Source: Nephromyces sp. MM_2019
Lineage: Eukaryota; Apicomplexa; Aconoidasida; Nephromycida
DNA: 64,000 nt
Assembly (NCBI GenBank): GCA_015657535.1
Contig: JADHZB010001022.1
Span: forward strand, 1 to 64,000
Reading direction: 5' to 3'
In this document: positions 52,501 to 64,000 of the stretch, in pieces
Position numbering within the stretch: the stretch's first letter is position 1
Layout: the number at the start of each line of letters is the position of its first letter
Position numbers and translations under genes: made by a program
Notes under the pieces: model-generated
What the model saw: only the letters and a program-made list of their open reading frames with translations
Told to the model about the DNA's origin: nothing
Database searches by the model: none

Positions 52501-55500
52501 CACATATAGTCATGAAAAAGCACTAGCACCCCTCGTTGTGTTAAAACTCAGTACTTTTAGGTTCTTGATTAGATATGCTATTTTGTGTCAAATATTCAGT
52601 GCGTATGTGCATTTTTTGACAGTGTCTTTTCAAAGTAGTATATGCGATAACCATTTTTTTGCTTATTGCCAAGAGGGAGCTTATAAAGGAGCTTGTTTTG
52701 CTGCATCTATGAGCTATATTATGGTTTCAAAGTCTAGATTACGGTGTGTCTCATCCTGTTCTTTGATAACGATGTAGAATTTTTACACTTGCTTCGAGGT
52801 ACCTCTCAGGTATTGAGTGGCTCTGATTGCCTTTTTTCCCCGTCATCTGACGCTACAGAAGCGCTTCTTCTTCGCCTCATCGACTCTTATTATAGCTTTT
52901 TATTTGTCAAATCTCTGCTGATCAAACTATCTTTCTCCACTTGATTTGAAACTAGGCAAAACGAGAACTTCTTCTCTTCCTCGTTCCTTCTCCAGCTTGT
53001 CTTGAATTTTGTAAAAGGAATATTTCTTCCTTTTCCTCATTGTATATTCCTGTTTGCTGATATTATTATATCTTCAACAGAAAAGGAGAAAAAATGGAAC
53101 CGAGGGTTCCATATGCTACCCTCGTTACCCTTCATCGAAGGATTAAGGCCTGCTCTTGTTGGAAGCTTCCCTTTTTACGACGTTTTCCTAGATTTGATTA
53201 TATTGATATCTTTGATTGCTACCTTTATGCAAGTAAGCGTTATGTTACCGTTTATTTTTTGCGAAGATTTCGGTATTTAAGGTATTGAATGACATTGAAG
53301 ACTTTCTTAAAGATTTGCTTACAAGAAAAAAATGTGATAAAGCACATTCTATGAGCAGAATGCACTCATTTTGTATATAGCTGGTATGCTCAGCATTTTT
53401 CCCGTCTATGCGTGCATTTTACCTTTTCACCTCCTATTGAATGAAGAGAGAAATTAGTAAAATAAATGGGAAAAAATTACGCCAATCGATTTTTACTTAG
53501 TTATTTAATAGCTTTTTATGTATGTAAATATGTTTCATTTTTGCATTTACACAAGTTTAAGAGAAGTGACTGGTATCGAAATGCTTAAAATATTGCTTGA
53601 TGAAGGGATTGCAAACGATAATGCACATTTTTTATTAAGAGGCATGTGGTGTGTGCGAAATTCTAGGACTTTAGGATTTTCACTCGGAAAAACGCATGTT
53701 TTGTGTTACTTGAAGGTTGCATGTGGAAAAGCTTAATGTCAGTCTGAAAAGTTTTCCTTTTTTTTCAGCGAATGTATAGTATCTCTTATTTATGCATATT
53801 CTTTATTAAGTCAGTACATACGGCGTGTTATCTGCACTTTCCTAGGCAATAGGCTCCCCTTTCCCTCTTTTTCGAAGCGAAAGTTTACTCTTAGCCCTCA
53901 ATAATGAACTTTTTTATCTCTAATTTTCGCACTGTTCCTTTCTATTTTGGTGTGTATATGTTACTCTTTGCACTGTTTTGAGCAGGAAGATCAATAGCTA
54001 CTGATGTTGCATCGCAATTACCTCTTTCAAGTGAGCACCACTTTTTGGTGCATGCTTTTGTTTTTTTAAATCTTTTTCTTGTGAGATATTTTTTTCTTTT
54101 GATAAAATCTCCTTCCTCTTTTGGTAAAATCTTCTTCCTCTTCTGCTTCATTCCATTGTAGACTGTCAAGGTGGCTCGCTTCGCTAAAGTTTTTAATTTC
54201 CTGCGGACTTCGAAATACACTAACGGTACTCAGTATGCTATGAGTTTCTTATTTATTGTTACTGTACTTCTGAGAATCATTTTTCTTGGTCCTGCTGATT
54301 TCAGGCAAGCAGATCCAATGAGGAGCAGGTAGGGCTAATAGTCTCTCTCACTGAAATCCCTGCCATTGCAAACTTTGGGGAATTTTCCTAATTTGCTTGA
54401 TTTTTTTCTTCTTCAAATAACTGCAGATGCACGTATGCTAGAAACTACGCTGTATCTGCTGGGATATTTGCTTCTCTTATTCAAATTACTGAAGCCACAT
54501 GTATGCTAGAAACTACGCTGTATCTACAGGATATCTGCTTCTTTTGGTAGCTTGTTTTTCTAAAACCGCTTCTAGCATCAAAAGGTTGCCTTTTTTGAAG
54601 ATCGCATCATCTTCTTGTTTGTCTTGATATTTCTGCTCTCTAGTAAACTTGCTTTACTCTATGTTTCTACCGAATATTCCTCTTCATCATATCATTCTTT
54701 TTACCGCTGCGAAGAGCTCCCTGTTTCGGTTAAACTTTTACAAGATTTGCGCCTCTTAGCAGTTATTTCCTTAAGATTTTGATGTGTGTGTGGTTTCTTT
54801 TCACTTTTTCACCTGCTTGCCTATGGTAAGAATCTGTTTCCTGGGCTGTGAATTAAGGGATGTTTTGTTCAGGTGAGTTTTTTTCCTCTAACAATAATAG
54901 CACTTGTCACTGTCCACGCTTCTCAAGAGTAGTCATCGCTTTGTGTGTAGTTACACCTAGAAAATTTCCTCTGTTAATTAAATGAATCATTAAAAAGATG
55001 CACTTACACTGCTCTGAAGTGTTTTCATTTTTCCTTGAAGATCCATTCTCCTTAAATTTTGCAGCTTGGATCTTTTTTTAGCCGGATCATTATTCGTTCT
55101 AGAACTTTTATGCTTGAAAGATGATTGGGTTGGAGTCTCTACTCCCTTATTGTGTCCCCACCGAATTCGTTCGTTCATCAAAGTGCTTTCAGCTGTTCGC
55201 TTGATTTTTAGGATACGCACCTTTAAGGAGCTGGTGAGTGATTTCAGGTTTATACTGCAGATTTACTTGATGTTTTTTCGGTATTTTCTTTGCTTGCGAA
55301 GTGTCGGATGTTTTCGTTTGTGTTGCGTGGTTTCATGCTAAGATGATGTGACGATAAACTGATGAAATTAACACTTTGCAATAAAGAAAGTGGGAATTTA
55401 ACAAAAAAGCGCCTTAAACCATAATCCTCAAAATTGATGTACTCCGTGATGAATCGGTTCGATGAATTAGCATGACTTAAGGGCATAAAAAATTCTGCCC

Positions 55501-58500
55501 AGTTCATGCTTATGGTTCTGAAATGCCTTCATTTTTTGACATTTCATGTGATATTTTATCAAAAAATAAAACTTTTTCCTACTGTATTTTGCGTAGGATT
55601 CGTTATGTGTAAGAAAAACTCTAAAACTTTGTTTTTTCTGATGTTTCTTGCAAACTAAATGCTGTTTCCCAGAGATGCTGAACTTGCTACTTTAATATCC
55701 CGTGAAGATCTTATGAACTTGATTTTACGATTACGCTATTGAGATGCTTGATTTCAATCTGCGCTCAGTTTTCGTCGCTTCTCAGCGTGCTCAAGGCCTT
55801 CTATTCAGTTTTGGGACTTTTGTTTGTTGTTTTCTATACGTATGCTATGTTAGGATCCCAGGTATTCTTCTTTACTACTTGTTTTTAGTGAAGGGGACGC
55901 TTTGTGAAGATAATTGAGCATATAATTTGGTGTAGCGCTTCGATCCTGTCGTGTGCTCATTGCTAGGGACATCTCTATTGATGATATATTTATAGAGATT
56001 CCCCCCTTTTTGCTACGTTGTATAGTATTTTTCTGTTTGAATAAAACCTTCGGGGATATTCTTATGTGGGATACCTTTGATTTTTCTCTCTTTATTTTTT
56101 CTTTTCTACCTCTTAATATCCGTATGCATCCTTCTCTTTGTTATTGTAACCCAGTTTCCCTTATCCTCATTCCTCTTTCTCACTTTTTATTAACTGCATC
56201 GTGCTAACCTGAATCTTGTACTGCAATTACTCTCTTTTTCATGCGCGATGCTTGTAAATCCCTGCGAGTTTATAATCTTTAAACCTCGTGCTTGCTGCTA
56301 TGCCGCCTTGCGGAATATCTATGAAACTATTTTTTTTTTCGTGTGCGTGTATATGGTGTGTGTCCCATCTGTCTGGACAGCTGCTAATTCCATCTTTTGA
56401 TTATGTGTGTGAAAACGAAATGTTTTCGCTTTAGTTATTTCTAGCTTCCATACTATGTATCTTCATCTTTGTGGGCAGCTTTTTGGAGGCCTTATCAAAT
56501 GTAAGAAGGGAAAATCAATTTTGATTGGAGGGAGACACCTGTGTGATTGCTGCGTATTGAACTTTGATGGTTTTCTTCCGGCGATGACAACTCTGTTTAT
56601 ACTCATGGTCAATGGATGGGATAGCTCACTTGAGGTATTTATGCTATTGCTGTTAATTTCATGCTTGTCACTGTCAGTCACTGGCTTAACGCCTTTGCTT
56701 TTTGTCCTGAGTTCCCCTCCTCTGATGTGCTGCGAACACACGGGATATATTTTTTTTATGCTACTTTTGTAGGTAACATAACCGCGCAGAACATGTGAAA
56801 GGGTTGCTTATTAGGTTGTGGTGCGGGTCCTATATGTGGCATCAATTTTTATCCTGTCCTCTCTGTCGAACGATGTGTGTGTATGGAAAACCATGGGTGT
56901 GTGTGGCTGTGTATGGAAAATCATGGGTGTGTGTGTTGCTTTGTGTGTTTATGCTCTTGGGGCTCTTTTTGTTTCAGCCACTAGATTGGCATGTCTGTAG
57001 CTTCGCAATGCCTGCTACGTACCTTGTTTATATTGATAATGTTTACAGTTTTTTTTTAGCGCTCTTTTCTTTTAGCAAATTGCCCACCCCCATTGCTTTT
57101 TGGTTGTTTGCAGAATTTGCTGTGAACTTCTATATCTAGAAGCCATTAAAATGGCTAAACTTCTAGAAGTTGCACTCGTAATTGCTGCGTGTATATTTTT
57201 TTTCCTCCTTGTCTCTTACAGGAATTGGCAAAGCATGTGCATTCGGTGTGGTGCACAATTTTTTTTACTTCCTTTTACGTGCTAACGGATACCATTGTTT
57301 TGGACCTTTTTGTAGCCCTGGTGTTAGAAGCCTATGAACAGGTATATAGCTGATTTTTGATATGCCTCACCGTTCTCCGGTCGCTTCAATTTACAATGAG
57401 TGTAGGTAAAGGTGTATATGGCCGGCTATCTAATCAATTTTGACACTTTGTGCTATCGCTTTGAATGCTTTGGTGATTCCTTTATTACGACACTATGAAA
57501 TCATGCATTTGTTTTGCTTTACCCTTGCCAAGTTGCTGTATCTACACAGCTGAGATGCTCTGCTGTTTTCAGTGCTCTGTTCGTTGAAATTTCCGTTGCA
57601 TCCATTCGATTAAAGCTAGTCTTTATAGTAGTAGATTTGTTTTCAATAACATAATCTGCAATAGTTATACTGTCAGTATTTTAATCTGCTTCGTCCATGC
57701 GAAGCATGAATGTTACTCAAAGATTATATTAATAACGCTATTTTGTTCTTTTTAATACCTTTCACTACTGTTGTGTGAGTACGAAGAACATGAAATTTAG
57801 GCTCATTTCTAGTTTCAGAGAAGAATTTTCACGGTATTCAACTTTCAAAATGCCACTGCTTTTGGGAAGCTGTTGAAGCTTTGCTATTATCCTAAAAACA
57901 TAGCTAAATGGCATGAAACAGCATAAATCATATGCCGCAGTGTAGGCGAACTTTATTTTCTATTTATATTCTTTAGCTTCCTGATTGTAGTTACAGGGCG
58001 AACAGATTACTTGAAAGTTTCGAGTCTTTTAGATTAAATTTTCTCTCAAGTGCGGATTTATCACCTTTATCAAAAACGGACGAAATTCCACTGAGTAGAG
58101 GGATGAATTTTTGTGTTTTTGGCACCCATCCGTACTAATTTGCAAGTTAAACTTACTAGCTTAGTTGTTGCTTAAATTTGAAGTCACGAATACTTCTTGC
58201 TTCGTCGATGGATATAAACTTTCGAAGCTACTGATGCTATAGTTCGCGATCAGCATCCTTTATTCTATTTCATTGCACTATCGGCAACAGCACTGTATCT
58301 CTCTATTGTAAAATTACAAATAACTTACTCAATTTAAGTACTTTTTATATTCCTTTGAATATCTATTTTGGCTATCAAAAGCAATATAATGCAGCATTTT
58401 GCCCACGTTATGGATCAATAACTAATATCCCCTATGTGCATATTAAAAGTTGTTTCCATGTTTTGTTGTTTAAGGCGCTTTCCGCATTTTTCGATCACGA

Positions 58501-58685
58501 ATGAAATTTATTCAATCCACGTTCATGTGGAAGAAATTCAGATTGCTACTTGTGTTTTTTTTGCAGTAATTTTTTCATGATTTTATTCCTACGATAGGCT
58601 ATGTTTATCTTATTAGGTACAAGAGGCGAAACCGCGGGGGCTGGAGGTTGGTGCTATTACGGAGGCTCAAGTGGACGACGCTTAA
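46513..58685 (+). CDS. Two-pore cation channel (TPC family), 13-14 exons
   Basis: Exons: 46513-48111, 49031-49189, 49619-49753, 50385-50538, 50832-50883, 52243-52340, 52778-52798 (optional), 53081-53232, 54162-54328, 55065-55233, 55769-55861, 56479-56634, 57222-57341, 58617-58685. All phases agree; 1047 residues. Two six-helix repeats are visible. Repeat I has S1 near 78-105, S2-S4 at about 411-533 with the TPC-type FRLLRPV block, then S5, a pore ending MSAANF, and S6 (LLPGYAVHP onwards). A linker with a degenerate EF-hand-like LLADHQENTINLSQF follows. Repeat II has an S4 with spaced Arg/Lys (RIRSFIKVLSAVRLIFRIR), a pore ending MVNGW and S6. TPCs are Ca2+/Na+ channels of endolysosomal or vacuolar membranes; an apicomplexan TPC is known in Toxoplasma. 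About 300 polar residues are inserted between S1 and S2 of repeat I. The frame is open upstream to 46387, so an upstream exon is possible. Confidence 0.88.
48709..48868. repeat. Interstitial telomere-like repeat, degenerate TTTAGGG
   Basis: About 160 bp of TTTAGGG variants (TTTAGGG, TTCAGGG, TTTAGCG, TTAAGGG, CTTAGGG) interspersed with T-rich 8-12 bp spacers lie in TPC intron 1 (48112-49030). The G-rich strand is the coding strand. The array is decayed, with only some units intact. Confidence 0.8.
51875..51990. repeat. Diverged direct repeat of about 57 bp in TPC intron 5
   Basis: Two copies share TAAAGCTAAAG(G/A)GATAGCATGC followed by a CACACA-type tract. Confidence 0.75.
54430..54545. repeat. 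Direct repeat of about 66 bp in TPC intron 9
   Basis: Two copies share GTATGCTAGAAACTACGCTG and a following TATCT...GGATAT(T/C)TGCTTCT segment, separated by a short spacer. Confidence 0.8.
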
Positions 58686-59052
58686 ATCTTTCGCTCTAGA
58701 AACTTGTATGCGTCATTTCTTGTGATTAACACAGAAATGTATGCCCTACCACTCTTTATTCTCCTGTTTTAGCTTGTTTCTCTTACAATAATATTTTTCG
58801 CAATATTCGCTAGCCTCTCCGAGTTATTTGGTACAAAATTGTGCTCTTTCTATATCCAATTTCACCCTTGTATTTACGGTGCTTCTTTTGTCGTTTTACC
58901 TGCTTGCCTTGGCGTTTTGACAAATTGACTTTTTTTTCCGGATGCTTTGTAGTATGTATTGTGTAAGTCAATTATTTCATATAAGCAAGGTGTGATCGAA
59001 GTCGACACCTGGAAGTTACCATGAAGTACTGCACGATCTTATTTTCTTGGAG

Positions 59053-60946
59053 TTAATTAGGTTTTCCCAAGTCTAGCGAAATTTTTGCAAGCCAGAACAT
59101 GAAGGCGTCACAGTCATACTGCACTTCCCTAGCAGTCACATTCACACTGAGGCTCTCAATGTAACCCACATACTTTGATTTCATAGCTGGCTCACCTCTA
59201 GATCCTTTTGAGCATGTTGATATGCTCATTTCATTGGTGCTCATATTATTCAGTAAACATTTCTGCATGCGCACCATCTTGGCTTCCTCGAATGTAAAAC
59301 CGTGGATTAAAAGAATCGCAACATCTCACTATACATTCAACGTATAGATACCTGCAATTTGTATAAATTTTCAACCAGTCTTCTCGCAGGTAGTAGTTGC
59401 ATGTGCGCTTGATGCATACACCAGTTTTGAACCCCAGAGATGCATTGATAATACTTGCAATTTTAGAATAAAAAGCGCGAATTTTTTGTCTGGAAGCATT
59501 TCTCCGCGATGTCGCTGCATACGAAGCTTAGCATGAGGATAGGGAGACCATCCTTGAACTGTACTGTGCGCAAGGGGCACTGCGATGTTCTGGTGATGAC
59601 GGTATAAATGTGAAAGCATTGGCCGTGGTGAGGGTGACTGAGTTAATATCGTCGATTAGACTTCTGAAATTTTTCTTTGACGAGTACGGTACTGTAGCAG
59701 CTTTTTGGTTCCATTTGTGCGTGGTAGTGTCCTATTCGTTTGAAAGATCCAAGTCAGCTTAATTGGTTTTATTTATATATATTGAGGATGCGCCCATGTT
59801 CTGATATATTCTTGAGGCTGGGCGTTACTTAGTGCAGCCATATTCCACCGCTGGTTTGTGGATTCTACCTGTGAGCATCTTAATCTTCATCTTAGATATT
59901 CAATTTTGTAGCACGTATTTTAGATATTTCTAAGCGCTTAAAAGCGTATTTTAAAAGATTTACTGTGCTGCTTTTGACACAAGGAAATTCATTGCCCTAT
60001 CCCTGATGTGAGTGTTCTGCAAGTGCCCGATACATGACTATGCATTATGGCTGTGTGCTTGACGTTAATATGATGCGATGCCCGTTGAGGGAATAGTACT
60101 ATGTTGCTGCTTGTGAAGCATTTTGTAGGTTTGTATCCAGTCCACTCTAGCACCGTCGGAACAAAAATTCACGCCTACAGCTCTCCCCATAAAGTAAGAC
60201 ATTTAAGCAGTCTATAACTTCCGGAGCCATTACCATGCACTTTGTTTTTCCAACTGAATATGTCGTGGCACCTGCAGGGTGCGCAAATGGCTACTCAAAA
60301 AACTAGTATTCGGCCGAGTACTTTATTCCGAATTAGTAATATTAGGCTGACTATTTAGGCATCGAATTACTAGACTTTAAAGATCATGAAAAAAGTACCA
60401 AGTAATGGCTTGCTCTTCCAGGCTGTACTGGTAATATTTGAATTCCTTCCCTAAGGTCAATTTATTGCAGTATCGCATGTTACTGTGAAGCCATTTCCTA
60501 CGAATGGAAGTGGAATGACTTGTGCACTTCGACCTGGTGGTTACAATAACCAAATCTTATAAGCTTAGCAAGAACAGATGCTCTAGTAGGAGTCACGGGA
60601 GGCATGCTAACGAATGATGCTATACATTTTATCAGCTAAATGCATAGTAAAGCCGTGCCACTCCGCCGTGGCTGCGGTCTAGACAGGATATTATAGAATG
60701 CCATAGCTTAGATTTTAACTCGCAAATGTCATGCTCAGCATCAAAGAGGGTCTCAGTGCTTTCTGCAGTAGGCTCGATACTGGGATTGATGCTCACATTA
60801 TCAAATGCTTTGCGTATGCTATGGACCACCGCTTTTTTGGCTCTTTATGCAGCAGCAAAATATTCCCGATTACCTTTTTCGTTTTTTACACTTGCATGCT
60901 CGGCTTCGAGTACAGCGTCGTTCGCCTGTCTTGCCTTCCCTGCATA
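59053..60946 (-). CDS. Unidentified minus-strand gene pieces, Cys-containing, possibly secreted
   Basis: Several minus-strand segments look coding. The 61040-60830 region has a hydrophobic stretch (PILITALTVISIVC) followed by an Ala-rich helix (YAGKARQANDAVLEAEHASV). Segment 60829-60632 contains IEPTAESTETLFDAEHDICE. The 59640-59350 region has two competing frames, one with CIKRTCNYYLREDWLKIY. The final piece, 59210-59053, contains VNVTAREVQYDCDAF and ends in TAA. Exon borders are uncertain. Joining the first two pieces needs either a 33-nt intron or read-through of an in-frame TAA, so decay of the gene is also possible. No family is recognised. Confidence 0.3.
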
Positions 60947-61049
60947 TTGCAGGAAAGCCGAAGATTTTGCTTTTTCATTACAAACTATCGAAATTACTGT
61001 TAGCGCTGTAATTAGTATTGGCCAATATGACCTGAGGATGATGAAATGA

Positions 61050-61842
61050 TTCAGCTTTCACTATGTTTTTGAAGTTCTGGCCCTGCCCAAGACTAGATTC
61101 TCTTGTTTGGCAGCAGAAATGACTGGAGAAGCGGGAGTCATGCTATCTTATTTCAGTGCCTTTATAAAGCCGCGTAAAGCCACCATGTCAACATGACGAC
61201 CATAGGCGATACTACTTGGCAGTGTTCTGTCTTTCCTTCACTTAATAAGCATCTTGAGCAAGCGCTTTGCCTTTTGTGACGACTTGAAAAAATAAGTACA
61301 AAGTATTTGTAAAAAAATTGCATACAAGACCAATAGAGGGCTTTATTGTGCCGCGAACTGCGGAAAACCATATTAGATCGACGCAAAGCATGCGATATTA
61401 CTTCACATATATTACAGTAACAATTAATAAAGATCATAAAAGTTCTTGCATTATAGTTAAGCTTCAAAAACCCATATTATGCCCTTAAAGATAGGCGATT
61501 TTCCCTGCAATTATTCACCTCTATATCCTTATGATTATAGGAAGCGCTGCTTGCGCGGTCTTTATACTAAGTTCTTTTGTTTTTAAAGGTTGAAAAGCTT
61601 CAGTACAATATTGCCCCTTAATCATTTTAACATGTCTTAACATCGTTTGTTCCCCATGCTTAATCTTCGGACCCGAACGTAAATCCAGGCATGAAATATC
61701 TCTTTCAATTGTACAATTTAGTTTTTTATTTCAGATCAGATGCACAACTCGCCCAGAATGCTACTAAAAGAAGTTCATGTAATTCTCCACTGCAGCGCCT
61801 CACTAAATGCTACTCAGTAGTCCCCACTTCCGTATTATAATA
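61050..61842. other. Spacer without recognised gene
   Basis: AT-rich sequence between two minus-strand genes; nothing convincing is seen in it. Confidence 0.5.
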
Positions 61843-63615
61843 TTAATTACCAACTTGCCGAGCTTTCAGTTCATCAAGCCTCTTTTGGAGGTAGCTTGTT
61901 CTGTCATCTAGTGCTTTTGGATAATTAAGACTCCTTCGGAATTCTCTTACCCTGAAGAATTTTATTATCTGCGCACTCGTTGAGGCAACACTTATGCAGT
62001 CCTTTCCTGTATTCACACAGCTTTCGCCCCCTTTCGACATAGAAATTGATTCATCATGAATAAGTTCAACCTTCTCAACCAAAAAGTAACCCACCAAAGT
62101 GCGAGTATATCGCAGCAACGCATTCAGATCCGGTATATCCGAGTATCCCACAAGTATTTTTTTTAAGATTGATGAGTCCAAGGTTGCCCATATCGTATAA
62201 GTTCCGGTGGCGAGAAGTACGTAAAACTGTGATAAATGATCATACGGGGGATCTGTAGAGATTTTTTCCGCCAGAGAGGGAATTTCGCCACCTGGTTCTG
62301 ATTCCTGGAACGGCTTATTGCATGAAGGCCCTTGCAAAGATGAATTCAGAAGGCTTGATGGCATTTTAAGCATCTCTCCGGTACTTGTTATGCATTCCTT
62401 CGAAAACGAGTTGCTGTCTTCAAAATTTTGATTTGAGTCTGAGGAAAAGGGCATCACACGCTTAATACTATATTCGGGGCTTTTTCTTGGAATTTCACCA
62501 TGAGCAAACGAAGAAACTAGCTTGTTAAAAGCGCCCGTAGGAGAATTTGCAGCACTTTCAAAGGCAGAAGCCCCGGCTTGGCTTACCGTCTGTGTGGAAT
62601 ACCAGGAAGATTCCTCATCGACAACATTAGTTCCTGAATTATTGAAAAGAGAGGCTTTACAAGAATCAAAAATTATATCCAAAACCCTTCCATTGTTTGG
62701 GATAGGCCTCAGGCTCCATATGACAGCGTATACACAAAACGTAGAAAACCTCGAATGTGATTGGACGTTGCTAGACAAGTTGGGTGGCAAAGTTTCGCCA
62801 TTATGAAGCTGATCTTTGGGAGTTGACGCCGGTGTAGTATCCTTTCTTTTTTTAGTTTCTTTTTCATACCCTTCAACCTTACTAGCAGCATCCAAATTTA
62901 TGCTCGATTTCAACGTAGAGGATAAAAGAGAGGTCATGGGAACGTCATTCAATAACCTACCATCAACTTTATCATTTGAATACAGAATGCCTCTTTCGTA
63001 TTTAACTTGGCCGAGAGATTTAGCAGCCTCTTTCGAGCTGCAAATAGACTGCCCGTGTAGTTCCGCCATGTCCATACCTAGATAACCCGAGTTTTCTCGC
63101 TGCTTCAATAGATTAGAAAATTGAATCCCCACGTTGCTAGCAGGCACTCTTTCACCAGTACATTCACGTGCATCATTTGCACCATCATGTTCATTTCCCA
63201 TCTCGTATCTTATCGAAAAATCATTTGAGGGGAGCCCCAAACCGTTAGAGGTATAATTATTCCAACCATCAAGATAAGCCGCAAACTTAAAGGCAACATC
63301 CTCCGATTCATTACTATGTAAGGTGTTTTGCTCATGTTGACCTGTTCTCTGAGCTCTTGGAATTCCCTCGATTGCCTCTCCATTTCTTGTACTTGACTTA
63401 TTAGCTACACCATCCACCAAGTCTAAGCACATCATTCCTAGATCTGTTTGATTGAGTGCTTCCCTGGAAGTTAAATGCACAGCAGCTGCTGGGCTCCCAA
63501 CACAATTTTCGGGAAATTGTAGTAGTCCTGCTAAATCCTCATTTGTAGAAATACTCTGTGGCTCGAAAATTCTCTTATTGAAGGGTATTTCCGCTGCTCT
63601 CTCCTTTACCTCCAG
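61843..63615 (-). CDS. Hypothetical protein, last exon (590 codons)
   Basis: The frame is open on the minus strand from a 3' splice site at 63615/63616 (tttttag before CTGGAG) to TAA at 61843-61845; there is no good ATG at its start, so upstream exons are expected near or beyond the window edge. The product is mixed: a polar, Ser/Asn-rich N-terminal half with low hydrophobicity, then two more ordered segments. One contains RFSTFCVYAVIWSLRPIP followed by RVLDIIFDSCKASLF; the other runs from HLSQFYVLLATGTYTIW through DLNALLRYTRTLVGYFLVEKV. It ends in a charged helix (YLQKRLDELKARQ). No signal peptide or clear membrane span is seen, and I recognise no family. Its length and composition make chance unlikely in this AT-rich DNA. 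Confidence 0.7.
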   Translation of the reverse strand: MEVKERAAEIPFNKRIFEPQSISTNEDLAGLLQFPENCVGSPAAAVHLTSREALNQTDLGMMCLDLVDGVANKSSTRNGEAIEGIPRAQRTGQHEQNTLHSNESEDVAFKFAAYLDGWNNYTSNGLGLPSNDFSIRYEMGNEHDGANDARECTGERVPASNVGIQFSNLLKQRENSGYLGMDMAELHGQSICSSKEAAKSLGQVKYERGILYSNDKVDGRLLNDVPMTSLLSSTLKSSINLDAASKVEGYEKETKKRKDTTPASTPKDQLHNGETLPPNLSSNVQSHSRFSTFCVYAVIWSLRPIPNNGRVLDIIFDSCKASLFNNSGTNVVDEESSWYSTQTVSQAGASAFESAANSPTGAFNKLVSSFAHGEIPRKSPEYSIKRVMPFSSDSNQNFEDSNSFSKECITSTGEMLKMPSSLLNSSLQGPSCNKPFQESEPGGEIPSLAEKISTDPPYDHLSQFYVLLATGTYTIWATLDSSILKKILVGYSDIPDLNALLRYTRTLVGYFLVEKVELIHDESISMSKGGESCVNTGKDCISVASTSAQIIKFFRVREFRRSLNYPKALDDRTSYLQKRLDELKARQVGN

Positions 63616-64000
63616 CTAAAAACGTTAATTTTTCCAAAATAAGAAGCTATATCACGCAAATATATATGTCTCACTTCACAAGATTAGGGAATCATGATAA
63701 AAGCTCTTAAAAAGGTGTTGTTTGGTATTATTCACATGAGATAATATACCAGCAGCGGTAAAAGGATAGATGCACCCATTTATAAATAACACGCTAAATT
63801 CTGAACATTTAGAACCAGCTAGTCTCTCTGGTCATTTATATTACAGAAGTTGGGATTAAATGATTGGTATCATGAGCAAAATAGCATGATATCAATACCC
63901 ACAAAAATTAAGAAAGGTGCCCTGATTGGCCGTATTTTTCTGAGCCCTATATTAGCGCAGTGTGTATTCCAGCAGTAGAATAGATAGCTAGATGGAGACT
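63616..64000. other. Upstream intron or spacer of the right-end gene
   Basis: Ends on its left in a good acceptor for the 590-codon exon. No upstream exon was found with confidence, so the rest of that gene probably lies beyond the window or in a short exon I cannot recognise. Confidence 0.45.

Noticed and set aside
1..64000. CRISPR arrays, insertion sequences, operons, ribosome binding sites
   Set aside because: The window is eukaryotic with spliced genes; none of the repeats has the direct-repeat/unique-spacer layout, and no transposase frame was seen.

Overview
The window reads as nuclear DNA of an intron-rich protist. GT-AG introns of a few hundred bases split the genes, AT-rich spacers carry CA/TG dinucleotide tracts, and telomere-like TTTAGGG variants occur. 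Very long Ser/Gly/Asn-rich proteins, a two-pore cation channel and strongly strand-biased introns together fit an alveolate, most likely an apicomplexan of coccidian type. That placement is an inference; no rRNA or organelle gene confirms it.

Three genes can be assembled exon by exon with all splice phases agreeing. (1) Minus strand, 19525-6188: a six-exon gene for a protein of about 3470 residues. It has an N-terminal PAM2-like motif (ligand of the poly(A)-binding protein MLLE domain), a six-blade Kelch propeller, a coiled coil and a roughly 2000-residue low-complexity tail. (2) Plus strand, 28531-34966: an eight-exon gene for Rpn8/PSMD7, a lid subunit of the 26S proteasome. Its sixth intron holds a tRNA-Phe-like sequence. 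(3) Plus strand, 46513-58685: a 13- or 14-exon gene for a two-pore channel (TPC) with two six-helix repeats and a large insertion after the first helix.

Weaker genes are a 590-codon exon of unknown function at the right end (minus, 61843-63615), an 84-residue ORF divergent from Rpn8 (minus, 28162-28416), and a putative single-pass type I membrane protein (minus, 38866-42161). Further unidentified small-exon gene pieces lie at 2.4-6.1 kb, 36.3-36.9 kb, 42.3-43.1 kb and 59.0-61.0 kb. Their exon chains are phase-consistent but rest on reading frame and splice signals only.

Region by region: 0-6 kb is CA-rich spacer with pieces of a minus-strand gene. 6.2-19.5 kb is the giant Kelch/PAM2 gene. 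19.5-28.1 kb has no recognised gene but holds a GC-richer island (22.1-22.6 kb) and several tandem repeats. 28.2-35 kb is the divergent pair of small ORF and Rpn8. 35-46.4 kb holds unidentified genes on both strands. 46.4-58.7 kb is the TPC gene. 59-64 kb holds unidentified minus-strand genes. The named genes do not form one pathway; the window is ordinary eukaryotic chromosome with unrelated neighbours. The most unusual item is the PAM2-Kelch-coiled-coil giant protein.
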